NCBI RefSeq assembly: GCF_004054195.1
Contig: NZ_SBIW01000003.1
Coordinates: 434,001 to 498,000, forward strand
Origin: Mucilaginibacter gilvus
GTDB taxonomy: Bacteria; Bacteroidota; Bacteroidia; Sphingobacteriales; Sphingobacteriaceae
Direction: 5' to 3'
DNA length: 64,000 nt
In this document: piece by piece, positions 34,231 through 43,871 of the stretch
Layout of the letters: each line of letters begins with the position of its first letter
Position numbering within the stretch: the first letter of the stretch is position 1
Notes under the pieces: model-generated
The model's database searches: none
What the model was told of the DNA's origin: nothing
Seen by the model: only the letters and a program-made list of their open reading frames with translations
Translations under genes and position numbers: made by a program

Positions 34231-35452
34231 TTTGCAGCCGCTTCGCCACCTTGCCAATAGTTAACCCCTGCACCAAAATGGAGAATACGACTACGATGTA
34301 GGTGATGAGTACAAACTCGTCGCGGTACATATTTGTGCCGAGGGACAAGGCCATTGCTACGGAAAGGCCCCCGCGTAAACCGCCCCAGGTAAGAATAGCC
34401 ACCACATTATCTTCGAATTTTATTTTATAGCGAAGTAACGATACCGGGATAAAAACCGAGATCCATCGCGCCAGCAAAACAACGAGGATAGTAATTCCTC
34501 CAATGATCATCATTACCGGGTTTATTTTGATGATCAGCATCTCCAAACCAATGAGCAGAAAAAGTACGGCGTTTAGGATCTCATCTATTAGTTCCCAAAA
34601 CTTATCCAGATAATCGCGGCTCACGTCAGACAGTCCCTCGTGCCTTTTGTTGCCTGTAATAATACCTGCAACCACCATAGCCAGCGGGCCAGATATGTGC
34701 AGACGCCCAGCCAGAAAATATCCTCCCATTACAATAGCGAGGGTGATTAAAACCTCTACCTTATAATCATCTACAGATCGCAACGCCCAGAAACCCGCAT
34801 AGCCAAGTATAGCGCCAAACACCAGGCCGCCAACCGCTTCCTGCAAAAATAGCTTGCTTACGGCCACTGCAGAAAAATCGCCGGAGCGCGCCACCTCTGC
34901 AATGCTAATAAAGATAACCACCGCCACGCCATCGTTAAACAGCGATTCGCCCGATATTTTAAGTTCGAGAGAGGCTGGTATCTTGGCTTGCTTTAATATC
35001 GCCAGAACGGCTATGGGGTCGGTAGGGGATATCAACGCGCCAAACAGCAGGCAATAGACAAAGGGTACACTGATATGAAACAGGATGAAGAGGTAGTACA
35101 CCATGCCACCTACCAAAAAGGTAGAAATGAGCGTGCCCGCCGTAGCCAGTAATAAAATGGGCCAGCGTTCTTTTTTTAGTTTGGCGGCGTCGATATGGAT
35201 AGCTCCGGCAAAAAGCAGGAAGCTAAGCATAAAGTTCATCAGCACATCCTGAAAATCTACCGAAGTGGCTAATTGAATAGCTTTTGCCGATAGTAACGAT
35301 TGCGAACTACCTAACGTTGCAAGTAAAACCGAAGAAAACAGCGAGAGCACCATAATGCCGATAGTGGGCGGCCATTTTATAAACCTGTTGTTGATGTAGG
35401 CAAATAAAGCAGTAAGTACAATGGTAATGGTAATGATCTCCTGGGTGCTCAT
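34220..35452 (-). CDS. CPA1-family Na+/H+ antiporter
   Basis: A 410-residue membrane protein with about 12 helices. The ion-binding core is recognisable in [17 protein letters not shown] (about 138-154), where the TDP unwound region lies, and [14 protein letters not shown] (about 167-180), the ND motif of electroneutral CPA1 exchangers. A third conserved stretch is [18 protein letters not shown] near 355. It exports Na+ (or K+) in exchange for protons. No soluble C-terminal regulatory domain follows. It overlaps the convergent AlkZ-like pseudogene by 11 nt. Confidence 0.9.
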   Translation of the reverse strand: MSTQEIITITIVLTALFAYINNRFIKWPPTIGIMVLSLFSSVLLATLGSSQSLLSAKAIQLATSVDFQDVLMNFMLSFLLFAGAIHIDAAKLKKERWPILLLATAGTLISTFLVGGMVYYLFILFHISVPFVYCLLFGALISPTDPIAVLAILKQAKIPASLELKISGESLFNDGVAVVIFISIAEVARSGDFSAVAVSKLFLQEAVGGLVFGAILGYAGFWALRSVDDYKVEVLITLAIVMGGYFLAGRLHISGPLAMVVAGIITGNKRHEGLSDVSRDYLDKFWELIDEILNAVLFLLIGLEMLIIKINPVMMIIGGITILVVLLARWISVFIPVSLLRYKIKFEDNVVAILTWGGLRGGLSVAMALSLGTNMYRDEFVLITYIVVVFSILVQGLTIGKVAKRLQTKA

Positions 35453-35540
35453 ATATGCGCAATTTACCCATAATATAGCTCAATCAAGCGAATAAAACAA
35501 ATGGAATACGTTATTTGCCCGAACGCTGATGCCGGGCTAA

Positions 35541-36956
35541 TTAATTATAAACGGTACGTGCCGATGCTTCGTTGGCCATATCGATGATCACGGTATCCAG
35601 CCTCTCCAGTTCGCCGGAGATATAATCAAGCACAACCTGGTCTGTGGGGTCGTTCTTTAGGATCTGTACAAGCGCCTTCAGGTTGGCCAGGGGGCTGCGG
35701 ATAAGGTGCGACTGTTTCCAGGCCATATCCTTAATGCTTTCTACATGGTGTTGGATGTTTTCATAAGCTTGCTGCAGGTGCTGCTCAGATCGCTTATGGT
35801 CTGATATATCGGTAGCCGCAAATACAAGTCCTAAAATGTGCTTATGGTGGTTTGCGATAGGGAACATGCGTACATGGTACCATTTTGGATAGCCATCCGG
35901 TTCGGGGTAGCTTACTTCATAGCTTATCGGGTCGCCATTTAAAACCATGGCGATGTATTCACTGAATTTGGGCAAACGCTCCACAGGGATCTGGGCAATA
36001 AGGTTTTTGCCCGACGCCGGGTTGTAATTAAACTCCTTTTGCGCATAGCGCAGCGCCATGTTATTGTATTCGATAATATTGAGCGCGGTATCTAAAAGCG
36101 CGTAGGCGGTATCGGTGTTGTTAATTATAGTTTGCAAATTAGCCTCAGACCGTAGCAACGATTCCCGTTCCGTCAGGATCTGTTCTTCGGCCTTTTTACG
36201 TTCGGTAATATCCAGCATGGTGCCGATGATGGATGGCACATTATCCAGCATTACCCTACTGCCATAAAACTCCACCCAGTTGTTGCTGCCATCTTTGCGC
36301 AGGCCAACAGTCTCGTAATGTACGCTTTCAATTTCGCCGCTGAGGCGGGCGCGGATGCTTTCGTTTACTTTATCACGGTGATCGGGGTGAATAATAAGGT
36401 TAGAGGGGTATTCGCCGTTAAGTTCTTCTGTGGTGTAGCCAAAAACCTCGGCAAAGCGGGGGTTTATGTATACAAATTTACCGCCCTGCACAATGTAAAT
36501 GCCCACCATGGATTTATCCGCAATGGTGCGGAACTTCAGCTCGGCGTTCTTTAAGTCCATCTCCATCGCTTTTCGGACAGTAATGTCTCGAGCTATCACC
36601 ATCACCCTGTCATCGGGGAAGGTTTTAACATTTACCTCTACATCAAACGCCTGCCCGTTTTTGTGCATAAACCGTCTTTCGCGCACTGTTGAAGTTTCTG
36701 GTGCAGATCGCGGGACATACTTAAGCGGGTCAATTTTAAGCTGTTCGGGGTCTATTGTGTCGGCTACTTTCATCTTAAGCAACTCTTCGCGGGTGTAGCC
36801 AAGCAATGCGCACATGCTTTGGTTCACATCTATAAAATCCCCGGAATGGTTAAGAAGGTATATGGCATCCGATGCTTGCTCTATAAGCTGGCGGTATTTT
36901 TCCTCGCTTTTTTTTAGCTGGTCTAATAAATCAAGCAACTCGGCCTTCTCTTTCAT
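35541..36956 (-). CDS. Triple-PAS sensor with a DHp-like helix but no kinase ATPase domain
   Basis: A 471-residue soluble protein. PAS domains lie at about 15-135, 138-258 (FRTIADKSMVGIYIVQGG, with the PAC motif LDITERKKAEE) and 270-395. A dimerisation helix pair follows with a possible phosphoacceptor in KQSHLIRSPLANLKAL near residue 417. The protein ends about 55 residues later (ASARTVYN) without any HATPase motif, and the downstream sequence offers none. Known kinases with this HxxRxPL box normally carry a HATPase. It may therefore be a phosphotransfer or dimerisation partner that is phosphorylated in trans. No response regulator is adjacent. Confidence 0.85.
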   Translation of the reverse strand: MKEKAELLDLLDQLKKSEEKYRQLIEQASDAIYLLNHSGDFIDVNQSMCALLGYTREELLKMKVADTIDPEQLKIDPLKYVPRSAPETSTVRERRFMHKNGQAFDVEVNVKTFPDDRVMVIARDITVRKAMEMDLKNAELKFRTIADKSMVGIYIVQGGKFVYINPRFAEVFGYTTEELNGEYPSNLIIHPDHRDKVNESIRARLSGEIESVHYETVGLRKDGSNNWVEFYGSRVMLDNVPSIIGTMLDITERKKAEEQILTERESLLRSEANLQTIINNTDTAYALLDTALNIIEYNNMALRYAQKEFNYNPASGKNLIAQIPVERLPKFSEYIAMVLNGDPISYEVSYPEPDGYPKWYHVRMFPIANHHKHILGLVFAATDISDHKRSEQHLQQAYENIQHHVESIKDMAWKQSHLIRSPLANLKALVQILKNDPTDQVVLDYISGELERLDTVIIDMANEASARTVYN

Positions 36957-37098
36957 GGTGATGTTGTGCTAAACCTTATGGTATCATTGCGTAACGGATA
37001 TGGTGATAAACCTAAAATTAGCAATAAATTAATTAGATAGCGTAACGGGACGAAAATAGAATTTGGGATAAAAATTGTGATGGAACTAACGTTTTCAA

Positions 37099-37815
37099 TT
37101 ATTGAATTTTGCCCAGCTCTGCCCAGCTTGTCTCTACGGGTAACCCGGCCCTGCTAAATTCAATATGAATCACCTTGCGGGGCTTGTGATTGGTTGTACG
37201 GCTAGAAGCGTGGAGTAACAAAGGCCGCATTACCATAATGCCGCCTGCCTTCACCTCACAGGTAGTTTCGGTTTCTACATCCCAATCGATCGTTTCGGGC
37301 CGGTAGATGCCTTTGAGATGGGAGCCGGGCACCACCTTTAATGCGCCGTTACCTGCATCTGCATTATCCAGGTGGATGCGAATGGTAAAATTATCCTCTA
37401 AAATATTTAATGGGGGCTGTACGCCGAACTGATCTTGTTTAGTAGTCCACGGTCCAAAGCCTGGCAGGTCGGTTCGCTTATCTACTGAGATGGTGAGGTC
37501 CTGGTGCCAGGCTACAAACCAGTTGGATTCTTCGGGTTTGTCGAAATAAATAGATTTCACCACGAAGTAACCATCGCCAAATAAAGCTGCTATGGTTGCC
37601 TTTAGCTTTGCGTTGAAAATAAGTGACTTTGCTGCCGGGATCTCTTTAAGGAATTGCCTGATGGCAAAAAGCCCGGCTGATTTACGGAATGTGCTTTTGT
37701 TAGCGTCGGCTTTGCTGATCTCGTGCAAAACAGAACGGATCTCATCTTCGGCGAAAACATCATCTACAACGGTGAATCCATTGTTAGCAATGTTTTGAAG
37801 ATGAGATCCGTACAT
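37099..37815 (-). CDS. Phytanoyl-CoA dioxygenase (PhyH) family protein
   Basis: A 238-residue Fe(II)/2-oxoglutarate oxygenase. The facial triad is visible: His and Asp in WFVAWHQDLTIS (about 98-109) and a distal His in RPLLLHASSRTTNHKPRKVI (about 200-219), with the Arg that binds 2-oxoglutarate nearby. The jelly-roll stretch IRIHLDNADAGNGALKVVPG is typical. PhyH members hydroxylate diverse small substrates and the target is not predictable. It lies 19 nt after the polysaccharide deacetylase on the same strand, so may be co-transcribed with it. Confidence 0.88.
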   Translation of the reverse strand: MYGSHLQNIANNGFTVVDDVFAEDEIRSVLHEISKADANKSTFRKSAGLFAIRQFLKEIPAAKSLIFNAKLKATIAALFGDGYFVVKSIYFDKPEESNWFVAWHQDLTISVDKRTDLPGFGPWTTKQDQFGVQPPLNILEDNFTIRIHLDNADAGNGALKVVPGSHLKGIYRPETIDWDVETETTCEVKAGGIMVMRPLLLHASSRTTNHKPRKVIHIEFSRAGLPVETSWAELGKIQ

Positions 37816-37834
37816 GGCTTATGCCTAAGTCTTT

Positions 37835-38746
37835 TTAGAAGCTATTTCTAACGCTGTTGCTGAAGGTTTTGGTGCTCCAGTAACCACTATCCAATATGCG
37901 GCGAACAGTTAGTAGAGGATAGTCCGGGTCGCGTTTGTCAGCAAGTTGAAAAGCCAATTTGAATCCTCTTTTTTGAATCTCAGGCAATACTGGTTTTTTC
38001 CAGACCCCAAATGGGTAGGCAAAGTAAACGATCTCTTTACCGGTTATTTCTTCCAGTTTTTTGGTTGGCTTATCTATCTGGGTAACCCAATCATCAACAG
38101 GGCGGTTGGTTATTTTGCCGTTTTTGCCTTTTATCACCAATACGCCGTTATGCGTGTACTTGTCTACACGATGGTGATCCCAGGTGTGGCTGGCAATTTG
38201 GTTACCATCGTCTGATAGTTTTTTAACCATATCGGCAGTCATGTAATGGGGGCGGCCGATAGATACCGTCATCACAAAATAAACGGCTTTAAAACCATAT
38301 TTCTTCAACTCCGGGGCAGCAATGGTGAACTGATCAAGGTCCGTATCATCAAATGTAAGCATGATGGGTTTCTTAGGCAATGCAGCACCTGTAGTTAAAT
38401 AATTATATAACTGATTTGGCAGAATAGTGTGGTAACCGCTATCGGCCAGCATTTTTATGTGCTCTTTAAAAGCCGCTATTTGTACAATATAATCTTTAGC
38501 ACCTTTGCTGTCAGTAGCTTTCCAGTCGCGTATTTGGTGGTAGCAAACAATGGGTACTTGTTTGCGGGCCATTACAGCAGCGTTATCTACCGGGCCTGTT
38601 GCCAGTTTGGCCACTACATCGGGCGAGCTGGTTTGTGTGGTGGAAACGGTATCGTTTGCTTTTTTATCGGTTGATGATGGTTTGGACTGGCAGGAAACCA
38701 TGCCTAAAACGAACAATGGTAACAGGGCAGAAAATTGTTTTAACAT
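37835..38746 (-). CDS. Polysaccharide deacetylase (NodB-fold) lipoprotein
   Basis: A 303-residue lipoprotein (lipobox MVSC, Cys19) with a serine/threonine-rich linker, then a NodB-homology carbohydrate esterase 4 domain. Motif 1 is LTFDDTDLDQF near 130 (canonical TFDDG, here T replaces G), and motif 2 SHTWDHHRVDKY (metal-binding HxxxH, near 187). The late motif is YFAYPFGVWKKPVL near 247. It would remove N- or O-acetyl groups from an extracellular glycan. Its position, after the GH92/Sus genes on the same strand, suggests but does not prove a role in that locus. Predicted metal-dependent. Confidence 0.85.
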   Translation of the reverse strand: MLKQFSALLPLFVLGMVSCQSKPSSTDKKANDTVSTTQTSSPDVVAKLATGPVDNAAVMARKQVPIVCYHQIRDWKATDSKGAKDYIVQIAAFKEHIKMLADSGYHTILPNQLYNYLTTGAALPKKPIMLTFDDTDLDQFTIAAPELKKYGFKAVYFVMTVSIGRPHYMTADMVKKLSDDGNQIASHTWDHHRVDKYTHNGVLVIKGKNGKITNRPVDDWVTQIDKPTKKLEEITGKEIVYFAYPFGVWKKPVLPEIQKRGFKLAFQLADKRDPDYPLLTVRRILDSGYWSTKTFSNSVRNSF

Positions 38747-38832
38747 AGCGATAGATGATTGTTTATAGTTAGGGCGCTAAAATAATACAATTCTAAAGGA
38801 TATATTATTAACTGTTAATAAATAAAATAGAA

Positions 38833-39960
38833 TTATAGAACTATCCGCTTGCCCTCCGCAATGGAGCGTTTGGCCGCATCAAGTATCTGCATCACAGTCA
38901 TGTTATACTTTAGCGAAGAGCGATCATTAATACCCAGCAGGCGATTTTTAAGCACCAGTTGCAGGTAGGTAACCGGGTTATCCAGTGGTGCTTCCAAAGC
39001 GTTGGTGATGTTAGCGTTGATTACGTTATCGTTTACCCTTGTCGTGATTTTACTTCGGTCCAGCGCGTGTATATAGCCTTTATCGCCAAAAACTTCAAGG
39101 TCTTTTATGGAGAACGGCCAGTTCCATGATGCTTCTATGAGGCCTGTCGCGGTTGGGTATTCTATTAAAATGTTAACGTCGTCTTCCACTTTGGGGTAAA
39201 CATTGAGCTTAAAGTGACGGGCAACGGCGGTTACTGCAATTGGTTTCTGGCCTTCCATTAGCCAGGTCATCAGGTTGGCACCGTAGCAGCCAAAGTCGAT
39301 GAGTACGCCGCCGCCGTTTAGTTCCGGGTCGGTGAGCCAGCTTAAAAACTCCTTGCTGCAGCCAATTTCTTTTGGCCCCTGGTGCCCGTCGTGTACCACC
39401 ATTTTGCGGATGCGCCCAATGCTGTCCTTCGACGCCATATTGTACACGTGCTGGTAGGAGGGGTACCAGGTAGTTTCGTAGTTGGTAAGCAGTTTTATGT
39501 AATACTTCAGCGCCAAAAATTCCATGCGCTTGGCCTGCGCAAGAGTAGCAGCCAGCGGTTTTTCCACCATTACGCTGATCCCCAAAGGGGCGCAGATCTC
39601 CACCACATCGATGTGTTTTGCAACGGGGTTATAACCCAGCACCGCATCGGGTTTGGTGGTTACGGCCATCTTCTTCAGGTCGTCGAAAAAGATAGAATCG
39701 GGCAGATGGTATTTTTCCTGGTATTTGGCACGGAGCGCTTTATCTGCTTCGGCAATACCAACAATGATCACCTTGCCTTGCTGGTAATCGTTCAGAATGC
39801 CGTTTACATGATCGTGCGACATGCCCGCAATGCCAAGCCTAAGCGTACTCATCAATACCGGCGGTGTAAATTTTGCCTTTACCGTATCCTGCGCAAATAA
39901 AACTGATCTAAATACAGCCGAAAGTATGGCCAGGAAAAATAAAAATCGCGTTAATTTCAT
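38833..39960 (-). CDS. Exported Gfo/Idh/MocA-family oxidoreductase
   Basis: A 375-residue protein whose N-terminus (FLFFLAILSAVFRSVLFAQ) is a Sec-type signal peptide, followed by a Rossmann domain with LRLGIAGMSHDHVNGIL where the usual GxGxxG is altered. The conserved EKPLA motif appears as MVEKPLAATLAQ near 131, and the C-terminal alpha/beta domain holds VVHDGHQGPKEIG and GGVLIDFGCYGANLMTW. If exported, NAD must be bound before or during export; family members known to hydrolyse glycosides use bound NAD this way. An internal ATG at codon 37 would give a cytoplasmic form. It starts 21 nt after the GH92 gene on the same strand, so it belongs to that transcript. Confidence 0.85.
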   Translation of the reverse strand: MKLTRFLFFLAILSAVFRSVLFAQDTVKAKFTPPVLMSTLRLGIAGMSHDHVNGILNDYQQGKVIIVGIAEADKALRAKYQEKYHLPDSIFFDDLKKMAVTTKPDAVLGYNPVAKHIDVVEICAPLGISVMVEKPLAATLAQAKRMEFLALKYYIKLLTNYETTWYPSYQHVYNMASKDSIGRIRKMVVHDGHQGPKEIGCSKEFLSWLTDPELNGGGVLIDFGCYGANLMTWLMEGQKPIAVTAVARHFKLNVYPKVEDDVNILIEYPTATGLIEASWNWPFSIKDLEVFGDKGYIHALDRSKITTRVNDNVINANITNALEAPLDNPVTYLQLVLKNRLLGINDRSSLKYNMTVMQILDAAKRSIAEGKRIVL

Positions 39961-39981
39961 GCTACTAATATATCCTCTTTT

Positions 39982-42264
39982 TTACTTTTCTGTTGATAGT
40001 GAATACGGTACATCCTCGGCTTTGATGCCTCTCGCTTTATTTGGCATTGCCGACATGCTGAAATTCAACACCCCGCCCTGTTGTAAAGCAGCATGACTCA
40101 GCCAGTTGTAATCGTACAGCTTGCCGTTTACTGTCAGAGTGTTTACATAACGGTTAGCATCGCTGTTGTTTGGCGCGTTAATAACCACTTTTTTGCCGTT
40201 CTCCAAAGTAAGCGTTAGTTTTTTAAACAAAGGCGTACCCAAAACATATTGTCCGCTGGATGGGCATACCGGGTAAAAGCCCATTGCCGAAAACACATAC
40301 CAGGCAGATGTTTGCCCGTTATCCTCATCACCGCAGTAACCATCAGGGGTAGCTTTGTACAGCTTATTCATTACATCGCGCACGTGCAGCTGGGTTTTCC
40401 ACGGCTGGCCTGCGTAGTTGTATAAGTAAGGCATGTGCTGGATAGGCTGATTGCCGTGCGCGTACTGCCCCATTCCGGCTATTTGCATCTCGCGGATCTC
40501 GTGGATAACTTCACCATAGTAACTGTCATCAAATACCGGCGGTAAAGACCATACCGAATCTAACTTGGTCACAAATTTTTCCTTGCCGCCCATTAGACCG
40601 ATAAGCCCGTTAATATCATGAAAAACGCTCCAGGTATAGTGCCAGCTGTTGCCTTCGGTAAATGCATCGCCCCATTTGAAAGGATTAAACGGAGACTGAA
40701 ATTTACCGTCCTTGTTTTTACCGCGCATTAAACCTGTTTGCGGGTCGAACAGGTTTTTGTAGTTCATGCTGCGTTGTTTATACACGTCGGTTTCAGCTGT
40801 TGGGCGACCCAGGGCTTTGCCTAATTTGTATATGGTAAAATCGTCATAAGCATACTCCAAAGTACGCGCGGCGTTCTCGTTTATTTTTACGTCATAGGGT
40901 ACATAACCAAGCGAATTGTAATAGTCAACACCATCACGGCCGGTAGCACGAGGCCCATCATTATTGGCACCATGGGTTAGGGCTTCGTAAAGCGTATTGA
41001 TATCGTAACCGCGGCCACCCTTAAGGTAAGCATCAGACACTACCGACGCGGAGTTGTTACCAACCATAACGTCCGAGTAACCCGGGCTGCTCCACTCCGG
41101 CAGCCAGCCGCCTTCTTTATAGTCGTTCACCAAGCCCGCCTGCATCTCTTTGTTGATGGCCGGGTAAACCAAATTCAGGAAAGGGTACAAAGCACGGAAG
41201 GTATCCCAAAAGCCCGTACCAGCAAATTTATAGCCGGGTTTTACCGTGCCGTCCTGTGCGCTCCAGTGCATAATTTGCCCTTTAGCGTCTACCTCATACA
41301 TCTTGTTAGGGAAGAACAACATCCGGTAAAGGCAAGAGTAAAATGTGCGGGTTTGGTCAACCGTGCCGCCTTCAACCGCCAAACGGCTCAGTGTTTTATT
41401 CCAGGTAGCTTTGGCCTTAGCTTCGGTAGCATTAAAACTATCTTTACCCACTTCTCGTTGCAGGCTTATTTCTGCTTGTTCTATGCTGATGAATGACGAA
41501 GCCACACGCAAGTGTACTTTCTCGCCTTTGGTAGTTTTGAAACCGATGATCGCGCTCACGTGTTTTGCGGTGAGTTCGCTACCGTCGTTCAATGTACTAT
41601 CGCTGTAAAGCTGCGCCAGACCGATAGGTTTATCTACATAAATAACAAAGTAGTTTTTAAAATTTTTTAGTGGCCCGCGGGCGTACTTGGTAGAGTAACC
41701 CACAATTTTGCCTTCGCCACGAAATACTTTAATGTATGAACCTTTATCAAAGGCATCTATCACAATGAATGAGCTATCTGATTTTGGGTAAGTGAACCTG
41801 AATTGCGCGCTTCGCTCGGTAGGGGTTATCTCGGTAGTAACATCATGGTCGGCCAGGTAAACGCTGTAGTAGTAGGGTTTGGCTATCTCTGTTTTATGCG
41901 AAAACCAGCTTTGACGACCGTTTTGCGTAACTTTTAGCTTACCAGTTGCGGGCATAATGGCAAATTGCCCGTAGTCATTCATCCATGGGGATGGCTGGTG
42001 GGTTTGTTTAAAGCCGTTTATCTTATAAGCATCGTAAGTGTACTGCCATCCGTCGCCCATTTTACCGGTTTGTGGGGTCCAAAAGTTCATTCCCCAGGGC
42101 AGGGCGATAGCAGGGTAGGTATTACCGTTGCTCAGGTCGTATTTAGATTGGGTACCCATCAGTGGGTTTATCCATTCAACCGGGTCGGCTATTTTTGGTG
42201 CCTGCTGGGCAAAAGTTGTGGTGGCTAAAAGTATCGAGCTAAAAAAGAGGAATCTTTTTTTCAT
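39982..42264 (-). CDS. GH92 alpha-mannosidase
   Basis: A 760-residue exported glycoside hydrolase (signal peptide ending TTFAQ, about residue 19). GH92 family stretches are DPVEWINPLMGTQSKY (about 27), YPAIALPWGMNFWTP (about 51), GFKQTHQPSPWMNDYG (about 85), GTGFWDTFRALYPFLNLVYP (about 343) and the late QTSAWYVFSAMGFYPVCP (about 667). These are Ca2+-dependent inverting exo-alpha-mannosidases acting on alpha-1,2/1,3/1,4 linkages of mannans or N-glycans. The exact linkage is not predictable here. It follows susD by 82 nt that contain a strong hairpin, so it may be partly uncoupled from susCD. Confidence 0.93.
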   Translation of the reverse strand: MKKRFLFFSSILLATTTFAQQAPKIADPVEWINPLMGTQSKYDLSNGNTYPAIALPWGMNFWTPQTGKMGDGWQYTYDAYKINGFKQTHQPSPWMNDYGQFAIMPATGKLKVTQNGRQSWFSHKTEIAKPYYYSVYLADHDVTTEITPTERSAQFRFTYPKSDSSFIVIDAFDKGSYIKVFRGEGKIVGYSTKYARGPLKNFKNYFVIYVDKPIGLAQLYSDSTLNDGSELTAKHVSAIIGFKTTKGEKVHLRVASSFISIEQAEISLQREVGKDSFNATEAKAKATWNKTLSRLAVEGGTVDQTRTFYSCLYRMLFFPNKMYEVDAKGQIMHWSAQDGTVKPGYKFAGTGFWDTFRALYPFLNLVYPAINKEMQAGLVNDYKEGGWLPEWSSPGYSDVMVGNNSASVVSDAYLKGGRGYDINTLYEALTHGANNDGPRATGRDGVDYYNSLGYVPYDVKINENAARTLEYAYDDFTIYKLGKALGRPTAETDVYKQRSMNYKNLFDPQTGLMRGKNKDGKFQSPFNPFKWGDAFTEGNSWHYTWSVFHDINGLIGLMGGKEKFVTKLDSVWSLPPVFDDSYYGEVIHEIREMQIAGMGQYAHGNQPIQHMPYLYNYAGQPWKTQLHVRDVMNKLYKATPDGYCGDEDNGQTSAWYVFSAMGFYPVCPSSGQYVLGTPLFKKLTLTLENGKKVVINAPNNSDANRYVNTLTVNGKLYDYNWLSHAALQQGGVLNFSMSAMPNKARGIKAEDVPYSLSTEK

Positions 42265-42300
42265 GTGTGAATTGATATTAGAGGAATTAAACCGGCTGTA

Positions 42301-42339
42301 AATATAAAAGACTGGCGGGTATTGCCAGTCTTTTATATT
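42301..42339 (-). terminator. Perfect 16-bp hairpin between susD and the GH92 gene
   Basis: Arms 42301-42316 and 42324-42339 are exact reverse complements with a 7-nt loop (GACTGGC stem core, TTTTATATT outer arm). On either strand it ends in a T-rich arm, so it can terminate transcription in both directions. Placed after susD, it probably limits read-through into GH92. Confidence 0.75.
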
Positions 42340-42346
42340 GATTTTG

Positions 42347-43846
42347 TTACCAACCAGGGTTTTGGGTGAGTTTTGTGTTGGTGTTTATTTCCCGCTGCGG
42401 TATTGCCCACAGGTAGTATTGCTGCTTCATGGTTACACCCTGTTCGTTAGGGGTGGAGGTAGCCTCTCCGAAGGAGTTATTTTTTACATTATACACCTTG
42501 TGTGTACGTTGAATATCGAAGTATGCTTTATCCTCATACGCCAGCTCGTGATAACGCTCTCGCCAAACAGCTTCTCTGAACGCTTCCTTTGGTAACGCGC
42601 CTACAGGTGCCAGCTGTGCGCGGGCCCTTATTTTATTAAGCTGGGCAATAGCTGTGGCATTCGGGCTGCCTTCGGCTTCGTTGCTTGCTTCGGCATATAT
42701 CAGCATTGCTTCCGGTAAACGCAGCAATGTCCAGTTTTCATCAGAACTGCCATTGCCTAATGCACTTTCTACATGAAAAAACTTGTACAAAGCGTGTTCG
42801 CCAAATTGTATGATGGTGTTTGGGTCTTTATCCTTCGGATAACTGGAGAAATAAAATTGTCTTTCCTTCGCACGTAAGTCACTGCTCTCGTAGCTTGCCA
42901 CAAATTCATCGGTGGGGATCATGGCTCCAAGGTGGTCACCGTAGGCACCTACCTGTAAATTAAATGGTAATGTAAGTTGCGGAATGGCATTGGTGCGTAC
43001 ACCCAGCAGGTAATTTATCTGGAAGATAAGTTCGCCAGTGTTTTTGTGGGCGTTATCGTGCAAATAATCGTATTTATCAAACAGCGTGTATTGATTCAAT
43101 ACGGGTAAAACCTCCTGTGCAGCCAATGCGTAATTTTCCGGTTTATTTAAAGGGAAGCCAGCCATCGTTAAGTATACGCTGCCCAATAATGTGCGTACAG
43201 CTCCAAGCGATGCGCGGCCCGTTTCTTCCTTTTCATCTATACCCGAAGCTTTGGCTGCCTGCAGGTCGCTTACAATCAAAGTATACACGTCGGCGATCGG
43301 GGTACGGGTAGGGTAAAGATTCTCGCTGTTTATAGCTACCGGTTCGGTAATCAAAGGCACATCGCCATAAAGCCTTACCAGGTGGAAGTAGAAGAATGCC
43401 CTTAAAAAGTATGCTTCGCCAAGTAGTCGTTTTTTATCCGCATCGGGCATAGTGATCTTGGGAATATTAGCGATGGCGATGTTGGCGTTTGAAATAGCGT
43501 TATAACTATTAGCCCAAACCGTTTGAAAACCCGGGTTGACCGAACTGGTAGTTTGTGTAATAACGGCCCGGTTGTTTACGCTTTGCCCAAGTGAGGTAGC
43601 ATGCCCGGCAAATAATTCAAGCGTAATAAAAGGGCTCTCGCCATAGGCATCACCGTTTTGGAACATATACAACGAGGTATAAATACCATTTACAAAGGTT
43701 TGGGCCTGCGATGCGGTTGTAAAGTAATTATCCTTTACAAAGTTGCCTTTATTTTCCTCATCGAGGTATTTTTTGCAGCTGCCAAGCGGCGCAGCAAGGA
43801 TCAGTATTAACAAACCGACCCTGTATTTTTTTAAGTTAAACTTCAT
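42347..43846 (-). CDS. SusD/RagB-family glycan-binding lipoprotein
   Basis: A 499-residue lipoprotein (lipobox LGSC, Cys24, followed by KKYLDEENKGNF). The N-terminal SusD-like region contains the tetratricopeptide-type helices that contact SusC (AYFLRAFFYFHLVRLYGDVPLI near 150). The RagB/SusD domain runs to the C-terminus, ending EINTNTKLTQNPGW. It sits on the outer face and closes over the SusC barrel as a lid, capturing oligosaccharides. It lies 25 nt after susC on the same strand. The ligand is presumed to be an alpha-mannan from the adjacent GH92. Confidence 0.93.
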   Translation of the reverse strand: MKFNLKKYRVGLLILILAAPLGSCKKYLDEENKGNFVKDNYFTTASQAQTFVNGIYTSLYMFQNGDAYGESPFITLELFAGHATSLGQSVNNRAVITQTTSSVNPGFQTVWANSYNAISNANIAIANIPKITMPDADKKRLLGEAYFLRAFFYFHLVRLYGDVPLITEPVAINSENLYPTRTPIADVYTLIVSDLQAAKASGIDEKEETGRASLGAVRTLLGSVYLTMAGFPLNKPENYALAAQEVLPVLNQYTLFDKYDYLHDNAHKNTGELIFQINYLLGVRTNAIPQLTLPFNLQVGAYGDHLGAMIPTDEFVASYESSDLRAKERQFYFSSYPKDKDPNTIIQFGEHALYKFFHVESALGNGSSDENWTLLRLPEAMLIYAEASNEAEGSPNATAIAQLNKIRARAQLAPVGALPKEAFREAVWRERYHELAYEDKAYFDIQRTHKVYNVKNNSFGEATSTPNEQGVTMKQQYYLWAIPQREINTNTKLTQNPGW

Positions 43847-43871
43847 AATAATGATCTATTAAATTGTTTAA

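Noticed and set aside
39382-39900. A 172-codon plus-strand frame
   Set aside because: Antisense to the Gfo/Idh/MocA gene, which has clear family motifs.
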